A stretch of DNA of 37,046 nt, from the NCBI RefSeq assembly GCF_002127655.1, contig NZ_NEHB01000006.1, forward strand, positions 52,380 through 89,425, given 5' to 3'. A program made the position numbers and the translations under genes. Below are positions 24,022 to 32,977 of the stretch, one piece after another (position 1 is the stretch's first letter; every line of letters begins with the position of its first letter). The DNA is from Janthinobacterium sp. GW456P. Lineage in GTDB: Bacteria > Pseudomonadota > Gammaproteobacteria > Burkholderiales > Burkholderiaceae_D. A model generated the notes under the pieces. It searched no databases and had not been told where the DNA came from. It worked only from the letters and a program-made list of their open reading frames with translations.

Positions 24022-24891
24022 CTAGCGCACGATGCTGACGCGCTTGCCCGACAACGTGCGGCGGGCTGGATCGCCATGCACGGTGATGCGGCCGGAACCG
24101 CTGGCGCGGGCGTTGACTTCATTCTGGACGGTGACGTCGATGTCGCCCGAACCGTTGCTCGCCAGATACGCGACGTCGCTGCGCAGGGCGGCCAGGTTGA
24201 TGTCGCCCGAGCCATTCACGTTGGCATCGAGGCGCTGAACGGCACCGCTGGCGCTGATGCTGCCCGAGCCGTTGACGGCCACGTTGATGCGTTCGCCCCG
24301 TACGCTGCCCAGCTGGATATTGCCCGAACCGTTCTGCACCGCGTCCGTGTTGCCGCTGGCGAGGGCCGCCGCGTTGATGCTGCCCGAGCCATGGTTGGCC
24401 ACGTCGAGGCGCCCCACCGTGCCCGACAATTCACTCTTCATCGAACCGCGCTGCTCCAGGCTTAAATCGTCGCCATTGAAACCGCTGGCCACCAGGCGGC
24501 CAGCGCCGGACACATTGATCTTCTTCAATTGTGGTGTCGTGTAGATGACGTGGATGCCGTTGCTGCTGCGAATGTTCGTATCGCTCCAGATGCGCAGGGT
24601 ATTGCCGCTCACTTCGCTATGGATACGCGACTGCAGATTGCTGTCCGCTTCGATCACCAGCGATGTCGCCGGTCCCACGCGCACGTCGATCTTGATATCG
24701 ATGCGCTTCATGCTGTCGATGTCGAGCGTGTTGATGTTGCTGACCTGGCGCACGTCGCGGCTCACTTGCTCGTTGCCCTGGAGGGCATTGCCACCCGAGT
24801 CCGCATGGCGCACTTCGCCATCGTTGGGGTTGATGACGATGGCGCAACCGCCAAGGGCAAGGGCGCAGCACAGGGCCAGCAAGGTACGCAT
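24022..24891 (-). CDS. Lipoprotein with GIN-type (DUF2807) beta-helix domain
   Basis: This 289-residue protein starts with a lipoprotein signal (MRTLLALCCALALGGC; lipobox LGGC, C16 acylated), so it should be anchored in a membrane facing the periplasm or outside. The rest matches the 'putative auto-transporter adhesin head GIN domain' pattern: a strand-rich start with VGPATSLVIEADSNLQ, then repeating N-G-S-G units (HGSGSI, QNGSGNI, VNGSGSI, VNGSGDI, SNGSGDI) at roughly 20-residue spacing, which form a beta-helix/solenoid. No enzymatic site is visible. The AAAGGAAA ribosome-binding site is good. The role is probably structural or adhesive, by family only. Confidence 0.88.
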   Translation of the reverse strand: MRTLLALCCALALGGCAIVINPNDGEVRHADSGGNALQGNEQVSRDVRQVSNINTLDIDSMKRIDIKIDVRVGPATSLVIEADSNLQSRIHSEVSGNTLRIWSDTNIRSSNGIHVIYTTPQLKKINVSGAGRLVASGFNGDDLSLEQRGSMKSELSGTVGRLDVANHGSGSINAAALASGNTDAVQNGSGNIQLGSVRGERINVAVNGSGSISASGAVQRLDANVNGSGDINLAALRSDVAYLASNGSGDIDVTVQNEVNARASGSGRITVHGDPARRTLSGKRVSIVR

Positions 24892-25218
24892 GATGTTTCC
24901 TTTATGATTGTTTTAGTTCAGGACAAGAAATAAGCCGGCTGCCGCGCCGCGGCTGCCGTGCCGTCGATGTCAAGATAGCAAAGCGCCTGTCTTTGCTGAA
25001 CACCAATGCGATGAACTGCGCAAAACGGGGTCTGAAACGCATTCTGCTTCACCCGGCGCCACAGGTCAGGCGCCAGAGCAGGTGTCGCCAATGCCGGCAC
25101 GGAGCGTACAATACCCGTGTTCTGCATACGGGGCGGTGCCCCGTGTCGCTCGCGCTTGACCTTGCCCGTAGACAGGGCTACTATTAATGACTCAAAAGTA
25201 AGTTACTTGGAAAGATAC
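24892..25218. other. Divergent intergenic region (GIN lipoprotein / TetR)
   Basis: These 327 bases hold the promoters of both flanking genes and no supported CDS. The rightward frame open from 25117 is rejected as a longer start of the TetR gene because the promoter and operator at 25156-25208 lie inside it. Confidence 0.6.
25156..25208 (+). promoter_or_regulatory. tetR-family gene promoter and palindromic operator
   Basis: TTGACC (25156-25161) and TACTAT (25179-25184) are exactly 17 bases apart. Just downstream a perfect 13-base palindrome, AAGTAA-G-TTACTT, lies at 25196-25208, ten bases before the regulator's ATG. Placement between -10 and start codon suits autorepression. Confidence 0.7.
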
Positions 25219-25869
25219 ATGCAAGCCCCGATTGATACCAAGCCCCGCTGGGAGCGGCGCAAGGATGCCCGCCCGCAGGAATTGCTCGCCGCCGCCCTCG
25301 ACCTGTTTGTCGAACGGGGCTTCGCATCGACGCGGCTGGAGGATGTCGCCAAGCGGGCCGGCGTGTCGAAGGGCACCTTGTACTTGTACTTCGAGAATAA
25401 GCAGGAGTTGTTCAAGGCCGTGGTGCGCGACAATATCGTGCATTCGATCGGCGAGGCGGAAAACAGCATGGCCGCGTCGGAGGATAACAGCGCCGACTTG
25501 TTGCGCAAGGTGATGATGCAATGGTGGGAAGAGCTCGGCGCCACCAAGCTGGCCGGTCTGGCCAAGCTGATGCTGGCCGAAGCGAACAATTTCCCGGAAC
25601 TGGCGCAGTTTTACAACGAAGAAGTCGTCACGCGCGGCCATGCGCTGATCGTCAGCCTGCTGGAACGGGGCATGCAGCGCGGCGAGTTCCGCCAGGTCGA
25701 TCCGGTGCTGGTCAGCACCATCCTCAGCGCACCCGTCACCATGCTCATGATGTGGACGCATTCCTTCCTGCCATGCGAGGTCAAGGATATCGACCCGCTC
25801 GCCTACATGGATGCGTTTATCGACATGACCTTGCGCAGCCTGCAGGCGGAGGCGCCCGGGAAAAGCTGA
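25219..25869 (+). CDS. TetR-family transcriptional regulator
   Basis: This 216-residue regulator has the TetR helix-turn-helix at about 36-62 (STRLEDVAKRAGVSKGTLYLYF in parts, ending ENKQELF) and a helical ligand domain containing MMQWWEELGATKLAGLAKLML. The ATG at 25219 follows GGAAAG and gives the usual N-terminal RWERRKDARPQELLAAA; the open frame reaches back to 25117. A palindrome immediately upstream suggests self-control. The genes downstream (methyltransferase, rhodanese, TolC) suggest that it could also govern the TolC-family export gene, but that is inference. Confidence 0.9.
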   Translation: MQAPIDTKPRWERRKDARPQELLAAALDLFVERGFASTRLEDVAKRAGVSKGTLYLYFENKQELFKAVVRDNIVHSIGEAENSMAASEDNSADLLRKVMMQWWEELGATKLAGLAKLMLAEANNFPELAQFYNEEVVTRGHALIVSLLERGMQRGEFRQVDPVLVSTILSAPVTMLMMWTHSFLPCEVKDIDPLAYMDAFIDMTLRSLQAEAPGKS

Positions 25870-26038
25870 TGCACCGGGCCCCTTGCTACCGTTCAGTTGC
25901 CCCTTTTCCAAGGTTCGCCCCCCCAAATCTGCAGATCGTCGCAAATTTCCTCCATTCCCCGCCTTTATGGTTAACATGTGCTTTCAGCCAGTTCAACGAT
26001 AAAATGGCGGATTATTACTTCACTTACCGAGTCCAAAG

Positions 26039-26689
26039 ATGAATATCGAACAAGCCCGCTTCAATATGATCGAACAGCAGATCCGTCCATGGGACGTACT
26101 GGATATCGACGTGCTGGAGCTGTTGAACGTGGTTAAACGCGAAGATTTCGTGCCAGCCGCCTATAAAAACCTGGCCTTCGTCGATACCGAAATTCCATTG
26201 GGCGGCGGCGAATGCATGTTCACGCCAAAGCTGGAAGCGCGCATTTTGCAAGACGTAGCCGTCAAGAAGCATGAAAATGTGCTGGAAATCGGCACCGGCA
26301 GCGGCTACATGGCCGCTTTGCTGGCGCACAAGGCACGCCATGTGACGAGCGTGGAAATCGTTCCCGAATTGAAAACCCTGGCCGAGCAGACCCTGGCCGC
26401 CAATGGCGTGACGAACGTCAGCGTGGAACTGGGCGACGGCGCCCAGGGCTGGAGCAAGGGCGCGCCGTACGATGTGATCGTCGTGTCCGGCGCCTTGGCC
26501 GTGCTGCCGGAAGCGCTGTTGCAACAAGTAAAAGTCGGCGGCCGCATCCTGGCCATCATCGGCGAAGCGCCGATCATGTCGGCGCACCTGATCACGCGCA
26601 GCTCGGACAAGGCGTACGACACGCGCAAGCTGTTTGAAACCAATGTCACGCCGCTGCAAGCCGTGGCACCGTCGCATTTCCAGTTCTGA
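26039..26689 (+). CDS. PCMT-like protein (protein-L-isoaspartate O-methyltransferase family)
   Basis: The 216-residue protein has the PCMT fold: N-terminal ARFNMIEQQIRPWDV and the SAM motif VLEIGTGSGY (81-90), with EIVPEL as the acidic strand-2 residue. The family loop that usually reads like QTISAPHM is GGGECMFTPKLEARIL here, so the catalytic Ser/His surroundings differ from canonical Pcm. It may have a changed substrate or reduced repair activity. It is typical in this neighbourhood, next to a rhodanese (13 bases downstream) and tolC. I leave the symbol blank for this reason. Confidence 0.88.
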   Translation: MNIEQARFNMIEQQIRPWDVLDIDVLELLNVVKREDFVPAAYKNLAFVDTEIPLGGGECMFTPKLEARILQDVAVKKHENVLEIGTGSGYMAALLAHKARHVTSVEIVPELKTLAEQTLAANGVTNVSVELGDGAQGWSKGAPYDVIVVSGALAVLPEALLQQVKVGGRILAIIGEAPIMSAHLITRSSDKAYDTRKLFETNVTPLQAVAPSHFQF

Positions 26690-26702
26690 GGCGACCGATT
26701 CG

Positions 26703-27026
26703 ATGGAGCATTTGAGTGCACCGCAGCTGGCCGCCTGGCTGGCTGACCCTTCCCGCCCGCGTCCGTTCCTGCTGGACGTGCGGGAACAGTGGGAGTTTGA
26801 CCTGTGCCACCTCGACGGCGCCACCTTGATGCAGATGAACTCGATTCCTGCCCGCATCGATGACCTCGATGAAGATGCCGAGATCGTCTGCATCTGCCAT
26901 CACGGCATGCGCAGCATGCAAGTGGCGGCCTTCCTGGAACGTAATGGTTTTGGCAAGATCAGTAATTTGACGGGCGGCGTGCATGCCTGGGCGCTGCAAG
27001 TCGACAGCGCAATGCCTAAATACTAA
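26703..27026 (+). CDS. Rhodanese-domain protein
   Basis: A single rhodanese domain of 107 residues, similar in size to GlpE. LLDVREQWEFDLCHLDGA (23-40) supplies the conserved D25 and R27, and the active-site loop is C65-HHGMRS, with the persulphide-forming cysteine present. It is therefore likely a functional sulphurtransferase. It starts 13 bases after the PCMT-like stop with GAGG ahead of the ATG; the longer frame from 26634 overlaps that gene. A hairpin (CAGGCATG ... CATGCCTG, 27051-27074) lies downstream without a T-run. Confidence 0.92.
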   Translation: MEHLSAPQLAAWLADPSRPRPFLLDVREQWEFDLCHLDGATLMQMNSIPARIDDLDEDAEIVCICHHGMRSMQVAAFLERNGFGKISNLTGGVHAWALQVDSAMPKY

Positions 27027-27169
27027 GTGATGTTGCAGTAGAGATGCACCCAGGCATGTTTTCACGCATGCCTGCGGAGGCCTGTACCCCGTCCATCCGG
27101 CGGGCGCAAGGCAAGCGGTAGCAGATTTTTGATTCCATCAACTTTTGACGACTCCAACGGAGAAATGCA

Positions 27170-28501
27170 ATGCGGAAACCCCTTATCGCCGTGCTGATGA
27201 CCAGCGCCTTTGTCTCGATGACATGCTCGCTGCAAGCACAGGCGGCCGATCTCATCCAGGTGTACCAGCAGGCGCTGGCCAATGACGCGCAGTATGCCAG
27301 CGCGCGCGCGGCCCTGTCGGCCGGGATGGAGCGGGTTCCGCAGGGGCTGGCCGGCTTGCTGCCGCAAATTTCCGCTTCCGGGACGAATACGCGTGGCAAT
27401 CAGGAGCCGATCATGTTGAGCCAAGGTAACAAGATCACCATGCCGACCGTCAATGTGCACACGAATGCCTACAACCTGACCCTGGCGCAGCCGCTGTTCC
27501 GTTGGGATCGCTGGGAAACCTATCAGCAAAGCAAGCTGGCGCAGGCGATTGCCGAGGCGCAGTTTGCACAGGTGCAGCAAGACCTGATCACGCGCGTGGC
27601 GCAGGCATATTTCGACGTGCTGAGCGCGCAGGACAACCTGGGCGCCACGCAGGCGCAAAAAGTCGCCACGACTGAGCAGCTGGCATCGGCCAAGCGCAAC
27701 TTCGAAGTGGGCACGCAAACGATTACCGACACGCACGAAGCGCAAGCGGCGTACGATCTGGTGGTGGCGCAGGAATTTGCCGCCATCAATGACCTGGCCA
27801 ACAAACGCAGCGCCCTGCAAACCATCATCGGCGAAGCGCCGACCTCGCTGGCGCCGATGCGCACGGGCGTGGTCATCAGCGCGCCGGAGCCGGCCGCCAT
27901 CGAACCGTGGGTGAGCTCGGCGGAAGAGCAGAACTACGGCGTCGTCACGGCCCAGTTCAACGTGGAATCGGCCAAGCGCGACATCGGCCGCAACCGCGCC
28001 GGCCACTATCCGACCCTGGACCTGATCGCCAACACGGGCCACACCTACACGACGGGCGGCGGCGGCGGCGCCAACAATAATGCCATCGGCGTGCAGTGGA
28101 GTATCCCGATCTTCAGCGGCTTTGCCGTCACCAGCAAGGTACGCGAATCGATCGCGCTGGAAAACAAGGCCCGCAACGACCTGGAAACGGCACGCCGCGC
28201 GGCATCGCAAGGCGCGCGCCAGGCTTTCCTGGGCGTTAACAGCGGCCTGGCGCAAGTCAAGGCGCTGGAAGCGGCGGAAGTGTCGAGCAAATCGGCGCTC
28301 GAGTCGAACCAGCTCGGCTATCAAGTGGGCGTGCGCATCAATATCGACGTCTTGAATGCACAGAAACAACTGTTCTCGACGCAAAAAGACCTGTCGAAAG
28401 CCCGTTACGACACCATCATGAACGGCTTGCGCCTGAAGGCGGCGGCTGGCACCTTGAAGGAAACGGATTTGCTGCCGGTCAACGCCTTGCTGGACAAGTA
28501 A
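27170..28501 (+). CDS. TolC-family outer-membrane efflux/secretion channel
   Basis: The 443-residue protein has a signal peptide (MRKPLIAVLMTSAFVSMTCSLQAQA, seen here in parts, cut near residue 25) and the two internal repeats of outer-membrane efflux proteins: DLIQVYQQALANDAQY with LAQPLFRWDRWE in the first, IGVQWSIPIFSGF with LGYQVGVRINIDVLNAQKQLF in the second. It forms the trimeric outer-membrane duct used by type I secretion and RND pumps. GGAG precedes the ATG. There is no inner-membrane partner next to it, as for E. coli tolC. A strong terminator follows. The symbol is withheld because several OMP paralogues may exist. Confidence 0.94.
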   Translation: MRKPLIAVLMTSAFVSMTCSLQAQAADLIQVYQQALANDAQYASARAALSAGMERVPQGLAGLLPQISASGTNTRGNQEPIMLSQGNKITMPTVNVHTNAYNLTLAQPLFRWDRWETYQQSKLAQAIAEAQFAQVQQDLITRVAQAYFDVLSAQDNLGATQAQKVATTEQLASAKRNFEVGTQTITDTHEAQAAYDLVVAQEFAAINDLANKRSALQTIIGEAPTSLAPMRTGVVISAPEPAAIEPWVSSAEEQNYGVVTAQFNVESAKRDIGRNRAGHYPTLDLIANTGHTYTTGGGGGANNNAIGVQWSIPIFSGFAVTSKVRESIALENKARNDLETARRAASQGARQAFLGVNSGLAQVKALEAAEVSSKSALESNQLGYQVGVRINIDVLNAQKQLFSTQKDLSKARYDTIMNGLRLKAAAGTLKETDLLPVNALLDK

Positions 28502-28521
28502 GCGCGGTCTTGCTTTGAACT

Positions 28522-28556
28522 AAAACCAGCACCGGCAACGGCGCTGGTTTTTTTTT
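28522..28556 (+). terminator. Intrinsic terminator after the TolC-family gene
   Basis: AACCAGC ... GCTGGTT flanks an ACCGGCAACGGC loop and is followed by a run of T residues, 22 bases after the stop. Confidence 0.9.
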
Positions 28557-28571
28557 CGCATTGAGGTGTGG

Positions 28572-29039
28572 TCACGCGGCGCGGCTGTTGGCCACTTGCG
28601 TCACGATCACACCAGCCACCACCAGGCCCGCACCCAACCAGTGCAGCGGAGAAATCTGCTTGACGGCAAAGCCCAGCAAGCCGTAGCGGTCGATGGCCAG
28701 CGCCGCCAGCATTTGCCCACCGATGACGGCCGCCATGAAAGGGCCGGACCCCATGCGCGGCGCCAGCATCAGCGCGGCCGTAATATAAAACACGCCGGCC
28801 GCGCCACCGAGCCAGGACCAGCCCGGCCCGCGCGCGGCGAGGTGCAAATCGGGCGCGGGCACCCGCCAGACCAGCATCACAAGCGACGCAAGCACGGCGC
28901 TGACGGCCAGCGAGGCGAGCGTGGCCCACAGCGGGTGGCCCAGGTTACGGCCCAGCGCGGCGTTCGCGCCCGCCTGGAAAGGGACGACGGCGCCGGCCAG
29001 CATGGCCAGCGGGGCAAACAAGGTGATCCATCCGTTCAT
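28572..29039 (-). CDS. YdcZ/DUF606-type DMT-family membrane protein
   Basis: The 155-residue hydrophobic protein has about five membrane helices (for example 5-23, 37-58, 75-92, 100-114, 134-150) and the DUF606 features FQAGANAALGR and GGQMLAALAIDRYG. Proteins of this group are small members of the drug/metabolite transporter superfamily and often work as pairs, but no partner is adjacent here. It is divergent from a LysR regulator with 84 bases between, so regulation by that protein is likely. Confidence 0.87.
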   Translation of the reverse strand: MNGWITLFAPLAMLAGAVVPFQAGANAALGRNLGHPLWATLASLAVSAVLASLVMLVWRVPAPDLHLAARGPGWSWLGGAAGVFYITAALMLAPRMGSGPFMAAVIGGQMLAALAIDRYGLLGFAVKQISPLHWLGAGLVVAGVIVTQVANSRAA

Positions 29040-29069
29040 GTGCGACTCCCTGCGTGTTGAGTTGATGGA

Positions 29070-29085
29070 AGCATCGTATTATGCT
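29070..29085. promoter_or_regulatory. Candidate LysR operator between YdcZ-like and LysR genes
   Basis: AGCAT-CGTATT-ATGCT is a 16-base inverted repeat in the 84-base divergent interval, overlapping a TATTAT -10-like sequence. It is a good candidate target of the adjacent LysR regulator. Confidence 0.5.
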
Positions 29086-29123
29086 GTCGTCATTAAATCC
29101 AATTCGTAGTTTGTCAGCTAACT

Positions 29124-30038
29124 ATGCATCAAATGAATAATCTGCGCGCCGTCGATTTGAACTTGCTGGTGATCCTGGAAGCGTTGCTGAGCGAACGCCA
29201 TTTGTCGCGCGCGGCCGAGCGCTTGCACATGAGCCAGCCAGCCGTCAGCCATGCGCTGGCACGCTTGCGCCACTTGCTCGACGATCCGCTGCTGCTGCGC
29301 GGCAAGGGCGGCTTCCAGCCGACGGCGCGCGCACTGGCATTGGCGCGGCCTTTGGCCGAAGCCTTGCAGAGCGTGCGCTCCGTGCTCGGCGGCGCCGTCT
29401 TCGAGGCGGCCACGGCGCAGCGCGTGTTTCGCCTGGCCATGTCGGATTACGGCGCGGCATTGATCTTGCCCCGCTTGCTGCGCCGCTTGCGCATGGACGC
29501 GCCCGGCATCGACGTGGCCATCAGCTACGCCAGCCGTTCTGCAGTCGTGGCCGGCGTGCAGGATGGCGAGATCGACCTGGCGCTGGGCGTGTTTCCACAG
29601 CTGCCCGAACAGTTGCTCAGGGAAACTTTATTTGAGGAAACGTTCGTCTGCGCGCTGGATCCGGCCAGCCTGGCGCCGGGTGAAACGCTGAGCCTGGAGA
29701 CCTACCTGGCGCGCCCGCACGTGCTGGTGGCGTCCAGCGAAGGGGGCGTGGCGGCTGAAGTCGACGCGGCGCTGGCACAACTGGGCCAGGCGCGCCGCAT
29801 TGCCGTGCGTGTACCGTACTGGACGGTCGCACCGGAGGTGGTGATGGGGACGGATTTGATACTGACGGTGGCGCGGCGCGCTTTGCAGGGCAGTGTGGCG
29901 CAAGGGCTGACGCTGTGCTCCGCGCCGTTTGCCATCGCGCCGTTTGCGTTTGAAGCGATACGCCACCGCCGCACGGACGGCGATGCAGGCATCGCCTGGC
30001 TGCGCGCGGCCATTGCACACGCCGCCGAGCCAGGCTGA
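29124..30038 (+). CDS. LysR-family regulator, NodD/LeuO-like group
   Basis: The 304-residue protein has the helix-turn-helix at about 21-52 (LSERHLSRAAERLHMSQPAVS in parts) in the DLNLLVILEALL context typical of the NodD/NahR group, and an effector domain beginning RVFRLAMSDYGAALILPRLL in two parts. The ATG at 29124 or the ATG three codons later is the start. It is divergent from the YdcZ-type transporter, which is the likely target. The stop lies four bases from the convergent gloA stop. Confidence 0.9.
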   Translation: MHQMNNLRAVDLNLLVILEALLSERHLSRAAERLHMSQPAVSHALARLRHLLDDPLLLRGKGGFQPTARALALARPLAEALQSVRSVLGGAVFEAATAQRVFRLAMSDYGAALILPRLLRRLRMDAPGIDVAISYASRSAVVAGVQDGEIDLALGVFPQLPEQLLRETLFEETFVCALDPASLAPGETLSLETYLARPHVLVASSEGGVAAEVDAALAQLGQARRIAVRVPYWTVAPEVVMGTDLILTVARRALQGSVAQGLTLCSAPFAIAPFAFEAIRHRRTDGDAGIAWLRAAIAHAAEPG

Positions 30039-30042
30039 TGTT

Positions 30043-30450
30043 TTACAGGCCGGCGCCCTGGCCGTCGAACTTGCGCTCGATCAATTCGATCTTGTACCCG
30101 TCCGGGTCCGTGATGAAGGCGATGACCGTGTTGCCGCCTTTCACCGGGCCCGGTTCGCGCGTGACGTTGCCGCCATTCGCGCGTGCCGCGTCGCACGCGG
30201 CAACGATATCGTCGGCCGAGATGGCGATGTGGCCGTACGCCGTGCCCAGCTCGTAGCTGGTGGTGCCATAGTTATACGTCAGTTCCAGTTCCGCGTGGTC
30301 GGGGTTCGAGCCATAGCCGACGAAGGCCAGCGTGTACTGGTATTCCGGATTGTCGCTGGTGCGCAGCAGCTTCATGCCCAGGACGTTCGTGTAAAAATCG
30401 ATGGAGCGCTGCAGGTCGCCGACCCGTAACATGGTGTGCAAAATACGCAT
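30043..30450 (-). CDS. gloA: Lactoylglutathione lyase (glyoxalase I)
   Basis: GloA converts the methylglyoxal-glutathione hemithioacetal to S-lactoylglutathione. The protein is 135 residues, the same length as E. coli GloA, and all four metal ligands are recognisable: H5 (MRILHTM), E56 (AELELTYN), H74 (YGHIAI) and E122 (YKIELIE), favouring the nickel/cobalt-type enzyme. The open frame extends far upstream to 30657, but the family start is the ATG at 30450. An OsmC-type peroxidase gene lies upstream on the same strand. Confidence 0.95.
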   Translation of the reverse strand: MRILHTMLRVGDLQRSIDFYTNVLGMKLLRTSDNPEYQYTLAFVGYGSNPDHAELELTYNYGTTSYELGTAYGHIAISADDIVAACDAARANGGNVTREPGPVKGGNTVIAFITDPDGYKIELIERKFDGQGAGL

Positions 30451-30574
30451 CGTAAATCCTTGAGGGTGAGAGGGGAATGGCAGGATTTTATGCGTTTTAC
30501 GGCTTTCTTGCCGAGACCGTCCTGGCCACCCACTGGCACAGGGGCGGCGGACGGTGGCGTGTTTGGTGGCGTGC

Positions 30575-30997
30575 TTATTCCAGATGGGCGTCCAGGGTGA
30601 TTTCCGTGGCCAGCAACTTGGATACGGGGCAGCCGAGCTTGGCGCGCAGGGCCGCATCCTGGAACGCTGCGTCGGTGGCGCCGGGAATGGTGGCCACCAG
30701 GGTCAGGTGCACGGCCGTGATGGCATAGCTGCCATCGATCTTTTCCAGGCTGACGTCGGCTGTGGTTTTCAGGGCCGTGGCGCGCAAGCCCGCCTCGCCC
30801 AGCTGACCGGACAGGGCCATGGTGAAGCAGGCCGCGTGGGCAGCGCCGATCAGTTCTTCCGGATTGCTGCCGGGACCGTCTTCGAAGCGCGTGTTGAAAC
30901 CATAGGCCACATTGTCGAGCGCGCCGCTTTGGGTGGAAATAAACCCTTTGCCGTCTTTAAGGCCGCCACTCCAGACGGCTGATCCTGTTTTTTTCAT
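30575..30997 (-). CDS. osmC: OsmC-family peroxiredoxin
   Basis: OsmC-type proteins reduce organic hydroperoxides. The 140-residue product has the two reactive cysteines C57 ([11 protein letters not shown]) and C123 (LGCPVSKLL), plus R37 and E47-E48 ([11 protein letters not shown]), arranged as in E. coli OsmC. GGAG precedes the ATG. It is 124 bases upstream of gloA on the same strand, a pairing of two small detoxification enzymes. The symbol follows the family; OhrR-linked Ohr is less likely because no OhrR regulator is near. Confidence 0.92.
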   Translation of the reverse strand: MKKTGSAVWSGGLKDGKGFISTQSGALDNVAYGFNTRFEDGPGSNPEELIGAAHAACFTMALSGQLGEAGLRATALKTTADVSLEKIDGSYAITAVHLTLVATIPGATDAAFQDAALRAKLGCPVSKLLATEITLDAHLE

Positions 30998-31098
30998 GAT
31001 GTACTCCTTGCGTGGTTCGAGGGTCCATCATGCGCGTGCCATCCTTGCCCTTCCGTTCGTTGCGCCACACAGGGGGCGCATGCGCGGCGCCGATGCCT

Positions 31099-32409
31099 TC
31101 ACGGCGCCGGCGTTACGCGCCAGATGACATTGCCCACGTCGTCCGCCACCAGCAGCGCGCCCGCCTTGTCGACGGCCACGCCGACGGGGCGTCCCTGCGC
31201 CTTGCCGTTCTCGTCCAGGAAGCCGCTGACGACATCCTGTGGCTGGCCGCTGGGCACGCCGTCGGCGAAGGGCACGAAGATGACTTTATAGCCGCTGAAG
31301 GGCTTGCGGTTCCATGAACCGTGCTGGCCGATGAAGGCGCCGCCCCGGTAGCGTTGCGGCAGCAGGGTGGCGTCATAAAACGCCAAGCCCAGCGAGGCGG
31401 TGTGCGCCCCCAGCGCGTAGTCGGGTGCGACGGCCGTGGCCACCAGTTCGGGACGGGGCGGCTTGACCCGTGCATCGACGTGCTGGCCGCAATAACTGTA
31501 GGGCCAGCCATAGAAGGCGCCATCCTTGACGGACGTCATGTAGTCGGGCACCAGGTCGTTGCCCAGCTCGTCGCGTTCATTGACGGCCGTCCAGAGGGCG
31601 CCCGTCCTGGGCTGCCACGCCAGGCCCACGGGATTGCGCAAGCCCGTGGCATACACGCGGGCCTTGCCCGTCGCGCGCGTGAATTGCCAGATGGCGGCGC
31701 GGCCATCTTCGGCCGCCATGCCGTTTTCGCCCACGTTGCTGTTCGAACCGACGGCAACATAGAGAAATTTACCGTCGGGGCTGGCGATGACGTTCTTGGT
31801 CCAGTGGTGATTGATGGGCCCGCCCGGTAAATCCATCACCTTGACGCCGGGCGCCGTGATGGCCGTTTGCCCTGTGACGTAGGGAAAGCGCATCAGCGCG
31901 TCGGCATTCGCGATGTATAGCTCGTTGCCCACCAGGGCCATGCCGAATGGCGAATTCAGTCCCTGCAGGAACACGCTGCGCGTCTGCGCCGTGCCATTCG
32001 CATCGATGCCGCGCAGCAGGGTGATGCGGTTGGCGCTGGGCGTGGCCGCGCCCGCCTTTTTCATCTGCATCTGCATGATGGCGCCCTTGATGCCCTTGCT
32101 GTCGTCCGGTTTCGGCGGGGCGTTCGTTTCCGCCACGAGCACGTCGCCATTCGGCAAGGCATACAGCCAGCGCGGATGGTCGAGATCGCGCGCATACGCA
32201 TGGATGGCCAGGCCCGCCGCGACAACGGGACGCTGCGCGGCCGTCCAGCGCTGCACGGGTGCCACATTCACGGTGGGAATCAGCTGCTTGTCCGGTGCGG
32301 GCAGTACGGGATGCGGGCCGAAGCCCACGGGCATGGCGGGCGCCTGGGCATGGGCGAGATGGGCGCCGCAGGCCGCAGCGAGCAGCAAGGAACAGACGTA
32401 ACGGTGCAT
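31099..32409 (-). CDS. Exported sorbosone dehydrogenase-like (PQQ-type beta-propeller) protein
   Basis: The 436-residue protein carries a signal peptide ([21 protein letters not shown], cut near residue 21, shown only in outline) and a six-bladed propeller of the glucose/sorbosone dehydrogenase family: [20 protein letters not shown] in two parts, [40 protein letters not shown], and [14 protein letters not shown] near the C-terminus. Such proteins oxidise sugars with PQQ in the periplasm. No PQQ biosynthesis genes are in the window and the substrate is not fixed. GGAG precedes the ATG. It lies 39 bases after a small charged protein gene. Confidence 0.9.
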   Translation of the reverse strand: MHRYVCSLLLAAACGAHLAHAQAPAMPVGFGPHPVLPAPDKQLIPTVNVAPVQRWTAAQRPVVAAGLAIHAYARDLDHPRWLYALPNGDVLVAETNAPPKPDDSKGIKGAIMQMQMKKAGAATPSANRITLLRGIDANGTAQTRSVFLQGLNSPFGMALVGNELYIANADALMRFPYVTGQTAITAPGVKVMDLPGGPINHHWTKNVIASPDGKFLYVAVGSNSNVGENGMAAEDGRAAIWQFTRATGKARVYATGLRNPVGLAWQPRTGALWTAVNERDELGNDLVPDYMTSVKDGAFYGWPYSYCGQHVDARVKPPRPELVATAVAPDYALGAHTASLGLAFYDATLLPQRYRGGAFIGQHGSWNRKPFSGYKVIFVPFADGVPSGQPQDVVSGFLDENGKAQGRPVGVAVDKAGALLVADDVGNVIWRVTPAP

Positions 32410-32448
32410 GGCGTACTCCGGAAAAATAGCGGTGCCTGACAGTTCGAT

Positions 32449-32715
32449 TCAGCGCGCCTTCTTTGGTTCCAGTTGCGCGTCGGGACGGGCTTGCTGCGGT
32501 GCGGCGGGCTTGACCTTTTCCACGCCCGGTTGGGCGTGCCGGTCCGTATCGACCAGGCCTTGCTCCAGGTCGCTGGCGGCCTGCTGCATGATCTTGCGCG
32601 GGCGCACCTTTTGCGCATCGGGCGATTCGTCGCGTTCGTGCGGCAGACGGTCGACGCCGTCATTTTTGACCTTTTCATCGGTATTGATCTTGCGTTCGCT
32701 ATGCTGGGTAACCAT
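32449..32715 (-). CDS. Small highly charged hypothetical protein
   Basis: This is an 88-residue hydrophilic protein ([20 protein letters not shown]... in outline) rich in K, R, D, E and Q, ending QLEPKKAR. It has no hydrophobic core, signal or cysteine, and is probably disordered. An excellent GGAGG lies six bases before the ATG at 32715; the much longer frame continuing to 33336 crosses the nadK promoter and is a shadow. It is followed by the sorbosone dehydrogenase-like gene on the same strand. I do not recognise a family. Confidence 0.68.
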   Translation of the reverse strand: MVTQHSERKINTDEKVKNDGVDRLPHERDESPDAQKVRPRKIMQQAASDLEQGLVDTDRHAQPGVEKVKPAAPQQARPDAQLEPKKAR

Positions 32716-32863
32716 ATGGCCTCCTGACAGAAGTATTGACGTGAAATCAGTGTCCTGCCGCGCCAGGCTGCCTGCAAGCGGATTTGTCCATGCTGCGAGC
32801 GCTGGCGCACGCATGGACGATTCTTTTTCTGCGCTACACTGCGTGCAACACCAAGAACGCCCC

Positions 32864-32908
32864 TTGCGGGCACACGGCAGCCGCACTATACTGTGCATAT
32901 ATACAGTA
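32864..32908 (+). promoter_or_regulatory. nadK-recN promoter with LexA (SOS) box
   Basis: TTGCGG (32864-32869) and TATACT (32887-32892) are 17 bases apart. The sequence TACTGTGCATATATACAGTA at 32889-32908 contains CTGT-N8-ACAG with near-ideal flanks, the LexA box form of gamma- and betaproteobacteria, and it overlaps the -10. LexA bound here would block RNA polymerase. The box lies 70 bases upstream of the nadK ATG. Confidence 0.85.
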
Positions 32909-32977
32909 TCATGCGATGCCGGCGTGCGACGCGACAGCCTGGGGCGGTTTGCCACCGAATTGACTACCGAGACTCTT

